A stretch of 47,310 nt of DNA from Candidatus Nanopelagicaceae bacterium (GTDB lineage Bacteria; Actinomycetota; Actinomycetes; Nanopelagicales; Nanopelagicaceae): positions 1-47,310 of the forward strand of contig CANLHC010000001.1 of NCBI GenBank assembly GCA_947490625.1, read 5' to 3'. The position numbers were made by a program, and so were the translations under genes. The notes below the pieces were generated by a model. The model searched no databases, had not been told where the DNA came from, and was given only the letters and a program-made list of their open reading frames with translations. The stretch's first letter is position 1. Every line of letters starts with the position of its first letter. Shown piece after piece: positions 1-8,150 of the stretch.

Positions 1-51
1 GCTAAGAAAAAAGGCTCTCAGTTAAACGCAAAGAAGAAGACTGGGTTTTAA
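1..51 (+). CDS. C-terminal tail of an unidentified upstream gene (partial)
   Basis: The first 51 bases read as one open frame ending in TAA at 49-51, giving a lysine-rich 16-residue tail (AKKKGSQLNAKKKTGF). The stop shares the four bases TTAA with the stop of the convergent ugd gene, the same arrangement seen at three other convergent junctions in this window, which is the main reason to believe it is a real gene end. The tail is too short to assign a family. A basic, low-complexity C-terminus would suit a nucleic-acid-binding protein, but that is a guess. Confidence 0.45.
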   Translation, partial: AKKKGSQLNAKKKTGF

Positions 52-1358
52 TCCGAACGACCGAGCGCGTGAACACGCCAACCGGCTTTTCGCCACTTAT
101 CGCGGTCCAGCATATTTCTTCCATCGATCAAGAACTTGGATTTAACAAGTCCTCCGATAACCGCTGGATCTAGTTCTCGATACTCTTTCCACTCAGTCAG
201 ATGCAATATCGCATCTGCATCCTTGACGGCATCTGTTACTCGTTCGGCATAATCAAGATGCGGGAACCGCTTACGCGCTGGCTCAATTCCTTTAGGATCA
301 TGAACAACAACAGTGGCTCCGGCGGCTTGCAATTGCGCAGCAATATCCAGTGCTGGGGAATCGCGCACATCATCGCTATCAGGCTTAAATGTTGCACCCA
401 AAACAGCGATTTTGTATTGAGTTAAGTCATCCGATAGATCTGCGCGGACTACATCGATCACTCGTTGGCGAGCACGCAGGTTAATTGCATCTATCTCGCG
501 TAAGAATTCCAGAGCCTGATCTGCCCCAAGTTCTTGGGCGCGCGCCATAAATGCACGAATATCTTTAGGTAGGCAGCCTCCACCAAAACCGATACCGGCC
601 TGCAGGAATCGGTTGCCGATTCTTGGATCATAACCAATAGCTTGTGCAAGAACAGTGACATCTCCACCCGCAGCTTCGCATACTTCAGCCATAGCGTTAA
701 TAAATGAAATTTTCGTTGCTAGAAATGAATTTGCTGCGACCTTGACCAACTCTGCGGTTGGAAGATCTGCTCGCACCCACGGAGTACCGAGCGCAATAAC
801 AGGCTTATAAACTTCCTTGAGAATTTCTTCTGCACGATCATTTGCAACTCCGACAACAAGTCGATTAGGTGTCAACGTATCTTCAACGGCGAAGCCTTCG
901 CGAAGAAATTCTGGGTTCCACGCTAAATCTGCTTGTGGCGCAGTTACTGCTAACTCGGCACGAAGCCCTTGCGCTGTTCCTACCGGCACCGTTGATTTTC
1001 CGACAACAAGTGCGCCATCCTTGAGATAGGGAGCGATCGCTGCCACAGATGACTTTACATATGTGAGATCTGCGGCAAGTCCATCTTTACTTTGGGGAGT
1101 TCCAACACAGATAAAGTGCACATCGGCATCGGCAACCGTGGAAAAGTCGGTGGTGAAGGAGAGTCGACCCGTTTTCATCTCTGCCGCCAAGAGAGTATCT
1201 AATCCAGGCTCATAGAAAGGTAATTTTCCTGCGCTCAGGAGATCAACTTTATTTTGATCTGTATCAACACCCACAACTTCAAATCCAAGCGAAGACATAC
1301 AGGCAGCGTGGGTTGCACCGAGATAACCGCAACCGATTACCGAAAGCTTTAGCGTCAT
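48..1358 (-). CDS. ugd: UDP-glucose 6-dehydrogenase
   Basis: Oxidises UDP-glucose to UDP-glucuronate with two NAD+ in the cytoplasm, supplying acidic sugar nucleotides for surface polysaccharide. The 436-residue protein has the usual family length. It shows an N-terminal Rossmann motif GCGYLG at residues 9-14, the central helix region with PEFLREG, and the catalytic-cysteine motif GFGGGCLPKD with Cys near residue 262, followed by a C-terminal UDP-binding domain (TFKPDSDDVRDSP). It lies 22 bp downstream of the LCP gene on the same strand, yet has its own TAGACT box 7 bases before the ATG. The neighbouring glycosyltransferase and exporter suggest the product feeds that polysaccharide. A GDP-mannose or UDP-N-acetyl sugar dehydrogenase is a less likely alternative. 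Confidence 0.92.
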   Translation of the reverse strand: MTLKLSVIGCGYLGATHAACMSSLGFEVVGVDTDQNKVDLLSAGKLPFYEPGLDTLLAAEMKTGRLSFTTDFSTVADADVHFICVGTPQSKDGLAADLTYVKSSVAAIAPYLKDGALVVGKSTVPVGTAQGLRAELAVTAPQADLAWNPEFLREGFAVEDTLTPNRLVVGVANDRAEEILKEVYKPVIALGTPWVRADLPTAELVKVAANSFLATKISFINAMAEVCEAAGGDVTVLAQAIGYDPRIGNRFLQAGIGFGGGCLPKDIRAFMARAQELGADQALEFLREIDAINLRARQRVIDVVRADLSDDLTQYKIAVLGATFKPDSDDVRDSPALDIAAQLQAAGATVVVHDPKGIEPARKRFPHLDYAERVTDAVKDADAILHLTEWKEYRELDPAVIGGLVKSKFLIDGRNMLDRDKWRKAGWRVHALGRSD

Positions 1359-1365
1359 AGAGGTG

Positions 1366-1371
1366 AGTCTA
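1366..1371 (-). promoter_or_regulatory. Putative -10 box of ugd (leaderless)
   Basis: TAGACT lies 7 bases upstream of the ugd ATG on the minus strand, so transcription would begin at or beside the start codon. No convincing Shine-Dalgarno sequence precedes the ATG. Confidence 0.5.
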
Positions 1372-1380
1372 AGGCACGAA

Positions 1381-2502
1381 TTATTTAATCTCGCCGCATG
1401 GATTTTCAGCGGCGGTGCGAGTCTTGAAGTTATCTACTATGACAGGGGTTTGGGAGGGTGATGTGGATGCAGATGGTTCGGGGGTTGGGATGACCTCATC
1501 AATGAGAGGACGATCATTGCGAATGCGATCAAAGAGATCTGCACTCAACACTTCATCCCAAATGACAACAGATCCGACGTTGGAATCTCGTCCATTTGGA
1601 TTACCAATTGGCACGGTAAGAGTTCGGACATTTCCAGAAGATAAATTCTTCATCTGTCGTGCAAGTGTGAGTAGATCATCGGGAGCAAGTCCGGCATCTA
1701 ATTGAACGCTTGCTAGGGAAGCGCTAATAAAGTTCTTAACCTTAAATGGATTGAGCAGGGTTCCTGAACTTGTTGCCTTACGCAGGACTGAGCTCATAAA
1801 TTGTTGTTGTCTTTGCATACGACCGATATCTCCTAGGCCATCAAAGCCACGGGTCCGTACATACTTGAGCGCTTCAATTCCATTAAGCGTATGTACGCCA
1901 GCACTTAACACGAGGTGACTCTTTGGATCATCAATATCAACTTTGGTACAGACTTCAACTCCACCAAGAGCGTCAACTATCTCGGCAAAGCCGGCGAAGC
2001 TGACTTCGATGTAGTGATCAATTTTTACCGCAGTTGCAAGTTCGATTGTTTCGATGAGCAGGGGAGCTCCACCGTAAGCAAATGCAGAATTGAGCTTGCC
2101 AGGGCGAGCAGAAATTATCTTCTCGTTATCCAGACTGCTTATATGTTCTGGGATAGTTACCAAACTATCGCGCGGCAGAGAGATGATGGAGGCGCGATCG
2201 CGAGACTTGCTCAGATGTATGAGCAGCATCGTGTCCGATCGACCACCTGCTGCGGTAGCAGTGCTACCCACCCGCAAATCTCGAATCTGTTGCTTGGTCA
2301 GACCCGCACGATTGTCTGAACCGACGAGAAGGTAAACTTCTGCCTTGGAGATTTTTTCAGGACGATTGTCTACAGAGTTAAAAACATCAATACGGGCTAT
2401 GGAGTCACTAATTTGGCCGAGACCGAAGGAGGAGACCGAAGAGGTCAGCACGATAGCAATCGAAAGTGATGTAATTATCCGAATTGAACGTGTTGATTTC
2501 AC
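1381..2502 (-). CDS. LytR-CpsA-Psr (LCP) family cell-wall ligase
   Basis: LCP enzymes sit on the outer face of the membrane and transfer polyprenyl-phosphate-linked glycopolymers onto peptidoglycan. The 373-residue protein starts with a single membrane anchor (about residues 8-30). The LCP domain that follows carries the expected motifs: SDNRAG, RSDTMLLIHLS, SLPRDS, KLNSAFAYGG and a DIGRMQRQQQF-type segment with arginines that bind pyrophosphate. A Pro/Ser/Thr-rich C-terminal tail (about 340-360) is low complexity. The GTG start at 2500-2502 is chosen because TAGTCT sits exactly 6 bases upstream. It is divergent from a glycosyltransferase and ABC exporter, consistent with attaching the exported polymer. 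Confidence 0.9.
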   Translation of the reverse strand: MKSTRSIRIITSLSIAIVLTSSVSSFGLGQISDSIARIDVFNSVDNRPEKISKAEVYLLVGSDNRAGLTKQQIRDLRVGSTATAAGGRSDTMLLIHLSKSRDRASIISLPRDSLVTIPEHISSLDNEKIISARPGKLNSAFAYGGAPLLIETIELATAVKIDHYIEVSFAGFAEIVDALGGVEVCTKVDIDDPKSHLVLSAGVHTLNGIEALKYVRTRGFDGLGDIGRMQRQQQFMSSVLRKATSSGTLLNPFKVKNFISASLASVQLDAGLAPDDLLTLARQMKNLSSGNVRTLTVPIGNPNGRDSNVGSVVIWDEVLSADLFDRIRNDRPLIDEVIPTPEPSASTSPSQTPVIVDNFKTRTAAENPCGEIK

Positions 2503-2508
2503 GTGGCA

Positions 2509-2514
2509 AGACTA
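2509..2514 (-). promoter_or_regulatory. Putative -10 box of the LCP gene (leaderless GTG)
   Basis: TAGTCT is separated by 6 bases from the GTG start on the minus strand. The position predicts a leaderless transcript and supports GTG as the true start. Confidence 0.5.
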
Positions 2515-2538
2515 CTTGGACGATAGCGTGGAGGTGTT

Positions 2539-3537
2539 ATGACATCGCCGAACGCCCCTCTGTCAGCTTTACCTGGCATTAGCGTCATCCTGCCTGTTCT
2601 CAATGAAGAATCGCATCTCGAAGATTCAATTCGCGCGATCCTTGCGCAAGATTACGCTGGTGAATTCGACGTTATCTTGGCGTTAGGTCCATCAAAAGAT
2701 CGCACCAATGAGATCGCAGAGCGACTCTCAGCTGAGAATCCACGCATCATTCTTGTGAGCAATCCCACTGGCCGCACTGCCGCAGGACTCAATCTCGCCC
2801 TCCATCGCTCGACTCGAGAAATTATTGTGCGCGTGGATGCTCATGCAGAAATTCCCTATAACTATCTTCAGTTGATCGTGGAAGTTCTTGCAGACACCGG
2901 TGCTGTCAATGTTGGCGGAGTGATGGGCGCTGAAGGAGTCACACTTTTTGAAAGCGCGGTTGCAGCTGCGATGCGCAGCCCCTTTGGTGTCGGTGGTTCC
3001 AGATTCCATATTGGTGGCAAGGCAGGCTTTGTGGACACCGTTTATCTCGGTGCATTTCTGCGCCAAGCAGTTGTTGATGTCGGAGGCTTTGATGAGCGCT
3101 TCATACGTGCACAGGATTGGGAACTGAATTATCGGTTACGTGAAAGTGGAGGAAAAATTTATTTTGATCCACGTTTACATGTCACATATCGGCCTCGTCC
3201 AAATTTCCGCCGCCTAGCAAAACAATATTTTGAGTATGGTCGATGGCGTCGAGTGATCGCCAGAAAGTATCCAGAGACAATCAATTACAGATATTTAGCA
3301 CCACCACTAGCTCTGATTGGAACGGTACTTTCGCTCTTTGCCGGCGCGCTCATTGATCCGTCGCTCTATCTACCAGCTGCGACATATTTTACATTTATTG
3401 CAATCACCCCACTATTTATCTCAAAAGATCTCATTCACTATCCCGTACTCGTCTTTATTCTCCCCACGATGCATTTTTCTTGGGGATTTGGCTTTCTCAC
3501 ATCACCACGAAAGCTCGTTCCAGACTCTCTAAGGTAA
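2539..3537 (+). CDS. GT2-family glycosyltransferase with C-terminal membrane segments
   Basis: Membrane-associated transferase likely to build a surface polysaccharide repeat unit. The 332-residue protein opens with the GT-A fold signature ISVILPVLNEESHLEDSI (about residues 14-31). It has an acidic VRVDAH motif near residue 95 in the DxD position and the acceptor-side motif VGGFDERF...DWELNYRLRESG around 180-210. Hydrophobic stretches from about 260 to 320 form probable membrane helices, as in ExoA-type succinoglycan transferases. A strong GGAGGT ribosome site at 2530-2535 fixes the ATG. It begins a + strand run with the ABC exporter genes. The exact sugar cannot be deduced. Confidence 0.87.
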   Translation: MTSPNAPLSALPGISVILPVLNEESHLEDSIRAILAQDYAGEFDVILALGPSKDRTNEIAERLSAENPRIILVSNPTGRTAAGLNLALHRSTREIIVRVDAHAEIPYNYLQLIVEVLADTGAVNVGGVMGAEGVTLFESAVAAAMRSPFGVGGSRFHIGGKAGFVDTVYLGAFLRQAVVDVGGFDERFIRAQDWELNYRLRESGGKIYFDPRLHVTYRPRPNFRRLAKQYFEYGRWRRVIARKYPETINYRYLAPPLALIGTVLSLFAGALIDPSLYLPAATYFTFIAITPLFISKDLIHYPVLVFILPTMHFSWGFGFLTSPRKLVPDSLR

Positions 3538-3548
3538 CCTTGCACTAT

Positions 3549-4376
3549 ATGAGTACTCCAGTGAATGTATATGAGCCTTACCGAGCCGGGTTACCTCCGC
3601 TCGGTGAGTACGGACGCTCCCTTTGGTCGCGCCGCCATTTCATCGCTGAATTCTCTCGCTCACAGTTGCGAGAGCAGAACTATGGGTCAGTCTTCGGTCA
3701 ATTGTGGCTTGTTCTTAACCCGCTACTGCTCTCAGGGGTCTACTTTCTTCTGATTTATATCATCGGTGGAACAGGCGATTCAAATCGCTATGTTCATCTG
3801 ACATCGAGTCTGTTCTTCTTCTATCTGATCGCCAACAGTCTCACCGGCGGAGTGAAGTCAATTACTGCTGGGCAACGATTAATTTTGAATACAGCTTTTC
3901 CTCGAATCATGCTTCCGATTTCAGCCTCAGTCATCGCAGTATTTAAATTTATTCCGACACTCATTGTCTTCTTCGTCATTAGAACAATTATCGGTGCACC
4001 GTTTTCGTGGCAGATGCTCTGGGCAATACCAATCTTTATCCTTGGAGTCCTTATGGGGCTTGGTATGGCAATTACGATCTCTTGCATCAATGTTTACTTC
4101 CGAGATATTGCAAGCCTGCTTCCCTATCTGACACGTAGCTTGATTTATCTTTCACCTATCCTCTACGAAGCATCTTCACTCTCTGATCGCATACGTACCC
4201 TTGAAATTGCTAATCCGATCTTTAATTTACTTGACGCCTGGTCGCAAGTGATGGTCTACGCACAGGCACCGACTTTGAGCTCTGTGCTCATTAGTCTTGC
4301 TTGGGCTCTGACAATATTTTTGATTGGAACCTATTTCTTCCTATCGAGGGAGCGTGATTTCGCTGTCCGTCTCTAG
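3549..4376 (+). CDS. ABC-2 polysaccharide exporter, membrane subunit (Wzm/TagG-like)
   Basis: Forms the membrane channel of an ABC exporter that flips a lipid-linked polysaccharide outward. The 275-residue product has a short cytoplasmic N-terminus with the family-typical ...HFIAEFSRSQLREQNYGSVFGQLW segment before about six membrane helices, including ...PLLLSGVYFLLIYIIGG and FLIGTYFFLSRERDFAVRL at the end. The ATG at 3549 is preferred over an upstream in-frame start at 3480 inside the glycosyltransferase, because it aligns with the usual N-terminal length. The adjacent ATPase gene completes the transporter. Confidence 0.87.
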   Translation: MSTPVNVYEPYRAGLPPLGEYGRSLWSRRHFIAEFSRSQLREQNYGSVFGQLWLVLNPLLLSGVYFLLIYIIGGTGDSNRYVHLTSSLFFFYLIANSLTGGVKSITAGQRLILNTAFPRIMLPISASVIAVFKFIPTLIVFFVIRTIIGAPFSWQMLWAIPIFILGVLMGLGMAITISCINVYFRDIASLLPYLTRSLIYLSPILYEASSLSDRIRTLEIANPIFNLLDAWSQVMVYAQAPTLSSVLISLAWALTIFLIGTYFFLSRERDFAVRL

Positions 4377-4395
4377 CGCGCATCCTCATCACAGT

Positions 4396-5157
4396 ATGGC
4401 TGTTTCGGTGCAATCCGTCGGCCTTACCTATCTCACCTCTGTCGATAAAAAACCAACTTTTAAAGCACGCATAAAACGATTTGGACGCGGCGGAAAGTTT
4501 TCACGCAGAGTCGATGCGATAAACGATGTCAGCATCGACATTCGTTACGGAACGGTCTTAGGAATAATTGGATCTAACGGTGCGGGAAAATCATCCCTGA
4601 TGCGTGTGATCGCTGGAATTATTCCGCCATCAGAAGGGCGTATTGAGGTTTATGGCTCAGTCAGTACCCTCTTAGCCCTCGGTGTGGGATTTAACGCTTC
4701 CCTTACCGGCCGTGAAAATGTGTACCTCGGTGGTTTAGCTGCAGGAATGACTCGTGAAGAAATCGATAATCAATTTGATGAGATCGCCGCTTTTTCAGAG
4801 CTAGGTGAGGCTATTGATTCTCCTATGCGCACGTACTCATCAGGAATGTATGCCCGGCTAGCCTTTTCTGTTGCCGCCACTGTTAAGCCAGATATTTTGA
4901 TTATCGATGAAGCCCTGAGCACAGGAGATGCGCGGTTTAAGGAGAAGAGTCTGAACCGCATTAAGGAGTTGCGCACTGAAGATCGCGCACTCATTCTGGT
5001 CAGCCACGCTTTAGCAACAATTGAAGATGTATGTAATGAAGTGATTTGGCTTGATAAAGGCAGGCTGATGGCTCGGGGAGAACCTCAGCAGATCATCAAC
5101 CAATACCGTGAATTTATGCAGGTAAAGAGGAGTGCTTCATCGGATGAGGATGTCTAA
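4396..5157 (+). CDS. ABC polysaccharide exporter, ATPase subunit (Wzt/TagH-like)
   Basis: Energises the Wzm-like permease encoded just upstream. The 253-residue protein contains Walker A GSNGAGKSS, the divergent signature YSSGMYARLAFS typical of polysaccharide exporters, Walker B ILIIDEALSTGD and the H-loop VSHAL. It lacks the long C-terminal carbohydrate-binding domain of some Wzt proteins, so it is the short TagH/RfbB-like type. ATG 4396 matches the family N-terminus (VQSVGLTY). An in-frame GTG at 4354, preceded by GAGGG and overlapping the permease end, is a real alternative start. Confidence 0.88.
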   Translation: MAVSVQSVGLTYLTSVDKKPTFKARIKRFGRGGKFSRRVDAINDVSIDIRYGTVLGIIGSNGAGKSSLMRVIAGIIPPSEGRIEVYGSVSTLLALGVGFNASLTGRENVYLGGLAAGMTREEIDNQFDEIAAFSELGEAIDSPMRTYSSGMYARLAFSVAATVKPDILIIDEALSTGDARFKEKSLNRIKELRTEDRALILVSHALATIEDVCNEVIWLDKGRLMARGEPQQIINQYREFMQVKRSASSDEDV

Positions 5158-6361
5158 GAACTTCATTGCTTTATTGATTGCAACTCTCGCCTTCACTACT
5201 CCCGTTGCGCAAGCTCAAACAGTTCCATCTACATTTGTATTTACGGGCAGTGGCTATGGTCATGGCGTTGGCATGAGCCAATTTGGGGCACGAGCGCTTG
5301 CGCAATCTGGTGAATCTGCCAGTGCAATCCTGAATTACTTTTATAAGGATGTTGAAGTCGCTCCATTTGTTGACACTCATACAATCCGAGTCAGCATTGC
5401 TAATCTTGTAAAGTCAATCTCATTTGCAACACAGACACCAGGTGCTCGATTAGAAGTCTATGAGGGAGATATTGCTCTGACACCTGACGCACTTCCGATT
5501 GCATCCTTTGAAAGCAGGAAACGAGCCACCTTCACATTTGCCTCTCAATCTGTCGCCCTGTCAGCAATTGCGCGCGGAAAGGCTGTCACGCTCCGTTGGG
5601 TAGGAGACGGAGCAATTCTCTCAATGTTCAACGGTAAGACGACGAGTAGATATAAGTATGGATACATCACGATCAAAGTACTTCGTGGAGCACTTGCTGT
5701 AACAAATACGATGTCGCTCAGGGATGAATATCTCTACGGAATTAGTGAAGTTTCATCCAGCTGGCCCAGCGCTGTATTGGAAGCTCAGGTCATTGCATCA
5801 CGAAGTTATGCGCTCTCAAAGTTAGGTGTTGTGCGAGCTGCCTGTGACTGTCAGGTGTATTCACATATCTCTGATCAGAATTTTGTCGGATTTTCTAAGG
5901 AGAGCGAACCTCGCTTTGGCCATCTATGGAAAGCCGCAGTTGATCGAACGATCATTGATTCGACCACGAGCTTAGTTGTGTTGAGTCGAGGTAAACCAGC
6001 ACAAACGTATTTCTTCTCGTCATCTGGGGGAGCCACACAAACTACGTTGGATGCGTGGGGGACTGCAACTGCCTACACGCAGTCAGTGCCCGATACAGCC
6101 AGCGTTGATGTGAAGGTCAATCCTAGATTCGCTTCGTGGAAGGCATCTGCAACTCAAGAATTAGTTGCAAAGGCATTTATATTGCCTGATGTAATCTCTT
6201 TGGAAGTGCTCTCTCGAAACGAAGCTGGCGCAGTCACCTTTATTGCGGCCACATCGTCAACCGGAGTAGTCAAGAAAATTCGTGGCGATACATTTAGAAG
6301 TCGGGTAAAGATTCCTTCTCCTTGGTTTACCGTAGCAAGTACCGCAGATCCGCAAAGCTAG
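5144..6361 (+). CDS. Secreted SpoIID/LytB-domain protein
   Basis: SpoIID-type domains are lytic transglycosylases or amidase enhancers acting on peptidoglycan. The 405-residue protein begins with a clear signal peptide (IALLIATLAF, cleavage probably after AQA near residue 27). It then has the GSGYGHGVGMSQFGARALA motif, which recurs in actinobacterial members, and the SpoIID core LYGISEVSSSWPSAVLEAQVIASRSYAL near residue 200. The gene overlaps the ATPase gene by 14 bases. A GAGGAG ribosome site at 5127-5132 supports ATG 5144; ATG 5150 is also possible. The location in the polysaccharide block suggests a role in wall remodelling or polymer attachment. Its stop shares CTAG with the convergent dapD stop. 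Confidence 0.85.
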   Translation: MRMSKNFIALLIATLAFTTPVAQAQTVPSTFVFTGSGYGHGVGMSQFGARALAQSGESASAILNYFYKDVEVAPFVDTHTIRVSIANLVKSISFATQTPGARLEVYEGDIALTPDALPIASFESRKRATFTFASQSVALSAIARGKAVTLRWVGDGAILSMFNGKTTSRYKYGYITIKVLRGALAVTNTMSLRDEYLYGISEVSSSWPSAVLEAQVIASRSYALSKLGVVRAACDCQVYSHISDQNFVGFSKESEPRFGHLWKAAVDRTIIDSTTSLVVLSRGKPAQTYFFSSSGGATQTTLDAWGTATAYTQSVPDTASVDVKVNPRFASWKASATQELVAKAFILPDVISLEVLSRNEAGAVTFIAATSSTGVVKKIRGDTFRSRVKIPSPWFTVASTADPQS

Positions 6362-7296
6362 TTTGAGTGAAGAATTGAATTAAGTCCGCCCCACGAACCT
6401 TCACGCATGACAACTTCTAGCGACCCATCAAGTGAATTTCTGCGAAAGAGAAGATTGCTCGCGCCAGAAAGCGTTGCTGCCTTTGCAATGATTCCATCTG
6501 GCAGTCGAACTTTTGCTGCAGCTGTGATGTAAGTTCCCGCCTCGACAACACAATTATCTCCGAGAGAAATTCCTAATCCAGAGTTGGCACCGAGCAGACA
6601 CTTTTTACCGACAGAGATAACTTCTTTGCCACCACCACTCAGGGTTCCCATAATCGAAGCTCCGCCACCGACATCACTTCCATCTCCGACAACGACGCCA
6701 GATGAGATTCGACCTTCAACCATGGAGGTACCGAGTGTTCCAGCATTGAAATTAATAAAGCCTTCATGCATCACTGTTGTTCCGGGTGCTAGATGAGCGC
6801 CAAGTCGTACACGATCTGCATCTGCGATACGAACACCTGAAGGAATCACATAATCAACCATGCGTGGGAATTTATCGACACCGAAAACGCTGACATGTCC
6901 ATCTCTGACTCGAAGTGCTGCACGCACTTCTTCAAATCCATCCACGGCGCAGGGACCCGCTGATGTCCATACAACATTTGCTAGGAGCGAGAAAATCCCA
7001 TCGAGTGCTAATCCATGTGGTTGTACAAAACGATGTGAGAGCAGATGCAATCGTAGGTATGCATCGACTGCATCCGTTGGTGCAGCAGCGAGATTGATCT
7101 CACGAGATACAAGTTCACGTGTAACTTTTCGGATTGGATCTTTTCCAACACAATCTTTGAGAGTTGGTGACGGATCACCAACTAAAGAACCAAGGCTAGG
7201 TGAAGGAAACCAGACATCAAGAACAGTTGACCCGCTCATGGTTGCAATTCCGTGACCCGAAGCTAGGTCCTGGACAAGATGAGATTCAGTCGTCAT
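6358..7296 (-). CDS. dapD: 2,3,4,5-tetrahydropyridine-2,6-dicarboxylate N-succinyltransferase
   Basis: Transfers succinyl from succinyl-CoA to tetrahydrodipicolinate in the succinylase branch of diaminopimelate/lysine synthesis, a cytoplasmic trimer in the family. The 312-residue protein matches the longer actinobacterial DapD type: an N-terminal domain with VWFPSPSLG, then a left-handed beta-helix of hexapeptides from about residue 160 (for example GTLGTSMVEGRISSGVVVGDGSDVGGG and GKKCLLGANSGLGISLGDNCVVEAGT). ATG 7296 is preferred over longer in-frame starts since TATTGT lies exactly 6 bases upstream. DapC, which acts next in the same branch, is at 26081-27169. Confidence 0.93.
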   Translation of the reverse strand: MTTESHLVQDLASGHGIATMSGSTVLDVWFPSPSLGSLVGDPSPTLKDCVGKDPIRKVTRELVSREINLAAAPTDAVDAYLRLHLLSHRFVQPHGLALDGIFSLLANVVWTSAGPCAVDGFEEVRAALRVRDGHVSVFGVDKFPRMVDYVIPSGVRIADADRVRLGAHLAPGTTVMHEGFINFNAGTLGTSMVEGRISSGVVVGDGSDVGGGASIMGTLSGGGKEVISVGKKCLLGANSGLGISLGDNCVVEAGTYITAAAKVRLPDGIIAKAATLSGASNLLFRRNSLDGSLEVVMREGSWGGLNSILHSN

Positions 7297-7302
7297 GTGC
7301 TC

Positions 7303-7308
7303 ACAATA
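7303..7308 (-). promoter_or_regulatory. Putative -10 box of dapD (leaderless)
   Basis: TATTGT lies 6 bases upstream of the dapD ATG on the minus strand. It is only 5 bp from the oppositely oriented -10 box of the neighbouring gene. Confidence 0.5.
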
Positions 7309-7313
7309 TCGCC

Positions 7314-7319
7314 TATCCT
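7314..7319 (+). promoter_or_regulatory. Putative -10 box of the SRPBCC gene (leaderless)
   Basis: TATCCT lies 7 bases upstream of ATG 7327. No Shine-Dalgarno sequence is visible before the start. Confidence 0.45.
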
Positions 7320-7326
7320 TATTTTC

Positions 7327-7788
7327 ATGGGGCGACAATCCAAGAACACACTCGCAATTACAGTCCAATGCGCTGCGCCGATTGAAAAAGTCTGGGCTGA
7401 AATTGAAAACTGGAGCGCTCAAGGCAGATGGATGTTATCGACAACCGTCTGGCTGACATCAGAACAACGCACTGGAGTAGGAACCACGATTGCCGCATTC
7501 ACCGGCCCGTTACATAAACGCTATCCAGCGTTTTCTTTCTTGGGATTACTCGACACAATGACAGTGACTACATGGGAGCCGCCCACTCGTTGCGATGTCA
7601 TACATACAGGAGCACCCCTGAAAGGAAGTGGCACCTTTCTGCTGGAAGCAACAGGTCCAGAATCTTCTCTCTTTCATTGGAGTGAGACGATTGAGATTCA
7701 CCGGGCCCTCTTTCTTTTAGGTGCTCCATTTATCTGGTTGGGAGTAAAGATCTCCCTCTGGCGCTTTTCTAGGCTCTTTAAAAATTAA
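7327..7788 (+). CDS. SRPBCC-family (START-like/polyketide cyclase) protein
   Basis: SRPBCC proteins form a helix-grip fold with a hydrophobic pocket for lipids or aromatic ligands; the specific ligand is unknown here. The 153-residue product shows the usual N-terminal strand and helix pattern (LAITVQCAAPIEKVWAEIENWS), a central series of beta strands (TVTTWEPPTRCDVIHTG, GSGTFLLEATGPESSLFHWSETIEI) and a C-terminal helix with a hydrophobic face (LLGAPFIWLGVKISLWRFSRLFK). ATG 7327 fits the domain start and the TATCCT box. It is divergent from dapD, with only 30 bases between the two start codons. Confidence 0.75.
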   Translation: MGRQSKNTLAITVQCAAPIEKVWAEIENWSAQGRWMLSTTVWLTSEQRTGVGTTIAAFTGPLHKRYPAFSFLGLLDTMTVTTWEPPTRCDVIHTGAPLKGSGTFLLEATGPESSLFHWSETIEIHRALFLLGAPFIWLGVKISLWRFSRLFKN

Positions 7789-7836
7789 TAGCCCTCGAAA
7801 GAGTTGATTCATCGGCCTGCAGATATTGAGAACGGG

Positions 7837-7842
7837 TAACCT
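7837..7842 (+). promoter_or_regulatory. Putative -10 box of the sigma-region-4-like gene (leaderless)
   Basis: TAACCT is exactly 6 bases upstream of ATG 7849, the same spacing as at other predicted leaderless genes here. Confidence 0.5.
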
Positions 7843-7848
7843 CGTCCT

Positions 7849-8040
7849 ATGGGAGCGCCGAAGACCCTCGCCGAAGTGCTTGCTGCACTTCCTGAGGAAG
7901 AGCGCATCATCTTGACCCTTTCGTATCTGCGCCGAATGACTACTCCCGAGATCGCTGGGCTCTTAGGCGTACCCGAGAAGTCTGTTGAGGCGGTCATTAC
8001 CTCAGGAAAAGCGCGATTGACGCGCGAATTGGGCATATAG
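7849..8040 (+). CDS. Small protein resembling a free-standing sigma-70 region 4 (HTH)
   Basis: The 63-residue protein consists of little more than a sigma-factor region-4-like helix-turn-helix. It has the LPEEERIILTLSYLRRMTTPEIAGLLG pattern that ECF sigma factors use to read the -35 element, followed by a second helix (VPEKSVEAVITSGKARL) and a short tail. Region 2, needed for core binding and -10 melting, is absent. A TAACCT box 6 bases upstream of the ATG argues for expression rather than decay. It sits between the dapD/SRPBCC pair and DUF3117. It may be a remnant of an ECF sigma factor or a functional small DNA-binding or RNAP-binding regulator. Confidence 0.7.
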   Translation: MGAPKTLAEVLAALPEEERIILTLSYLRRMTTPEIAGLLGVPEKSVEAVITSGKARLTRELGI

Positions 8041-8052
8041 GGCGCTCTCGAT

Positions 8053-8081
8053 TTCATAGATGGCCCGAGGTGCGAGATACT
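8053..8081 (+). promoter_or_regulatory. Putative promoter of the DUF3117 gene
   Basis: TTCATA (8053-8058) and GATACT (8076-8081) are separated by 17 bp, each matching the housekeeping consensus at 4 of 6 positions. It would give a leader of about 60 bases containing a hairpin and a strong ribosome site. Confidence 0.4.
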
Positions 8082-8091
8082 TACGCCCTTA

Positions 8092-8116
8092 CTTTCGAAT
8101 CACCCGCAATCGAAGG
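8092..8116 (+). other. Hairpin in the 5' leader of the DUF3117 gene
   Basis: CTTTCGA (8092-8098) can pair with TCGAAGG (8110-8116) as a 7-bp stem with one G-U pair and an 11-base loop. It has no following T-run, so it is not a terminator. It could influence message stability or translation. Confidence 0.3.
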
Positions 8117-8150
8117 TCCAAGCTTTTAACAGGCTTTAAAGGAGTCCATC

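Noticed and set aside
6860..7255. A 131-codon open frame on the plus strand opposite dapD.
   Set aside because: It is Ser/Arg/Pro-rich, as shadow frames of real genes tend to be, and lies wholly within the recognised dapD coding region.
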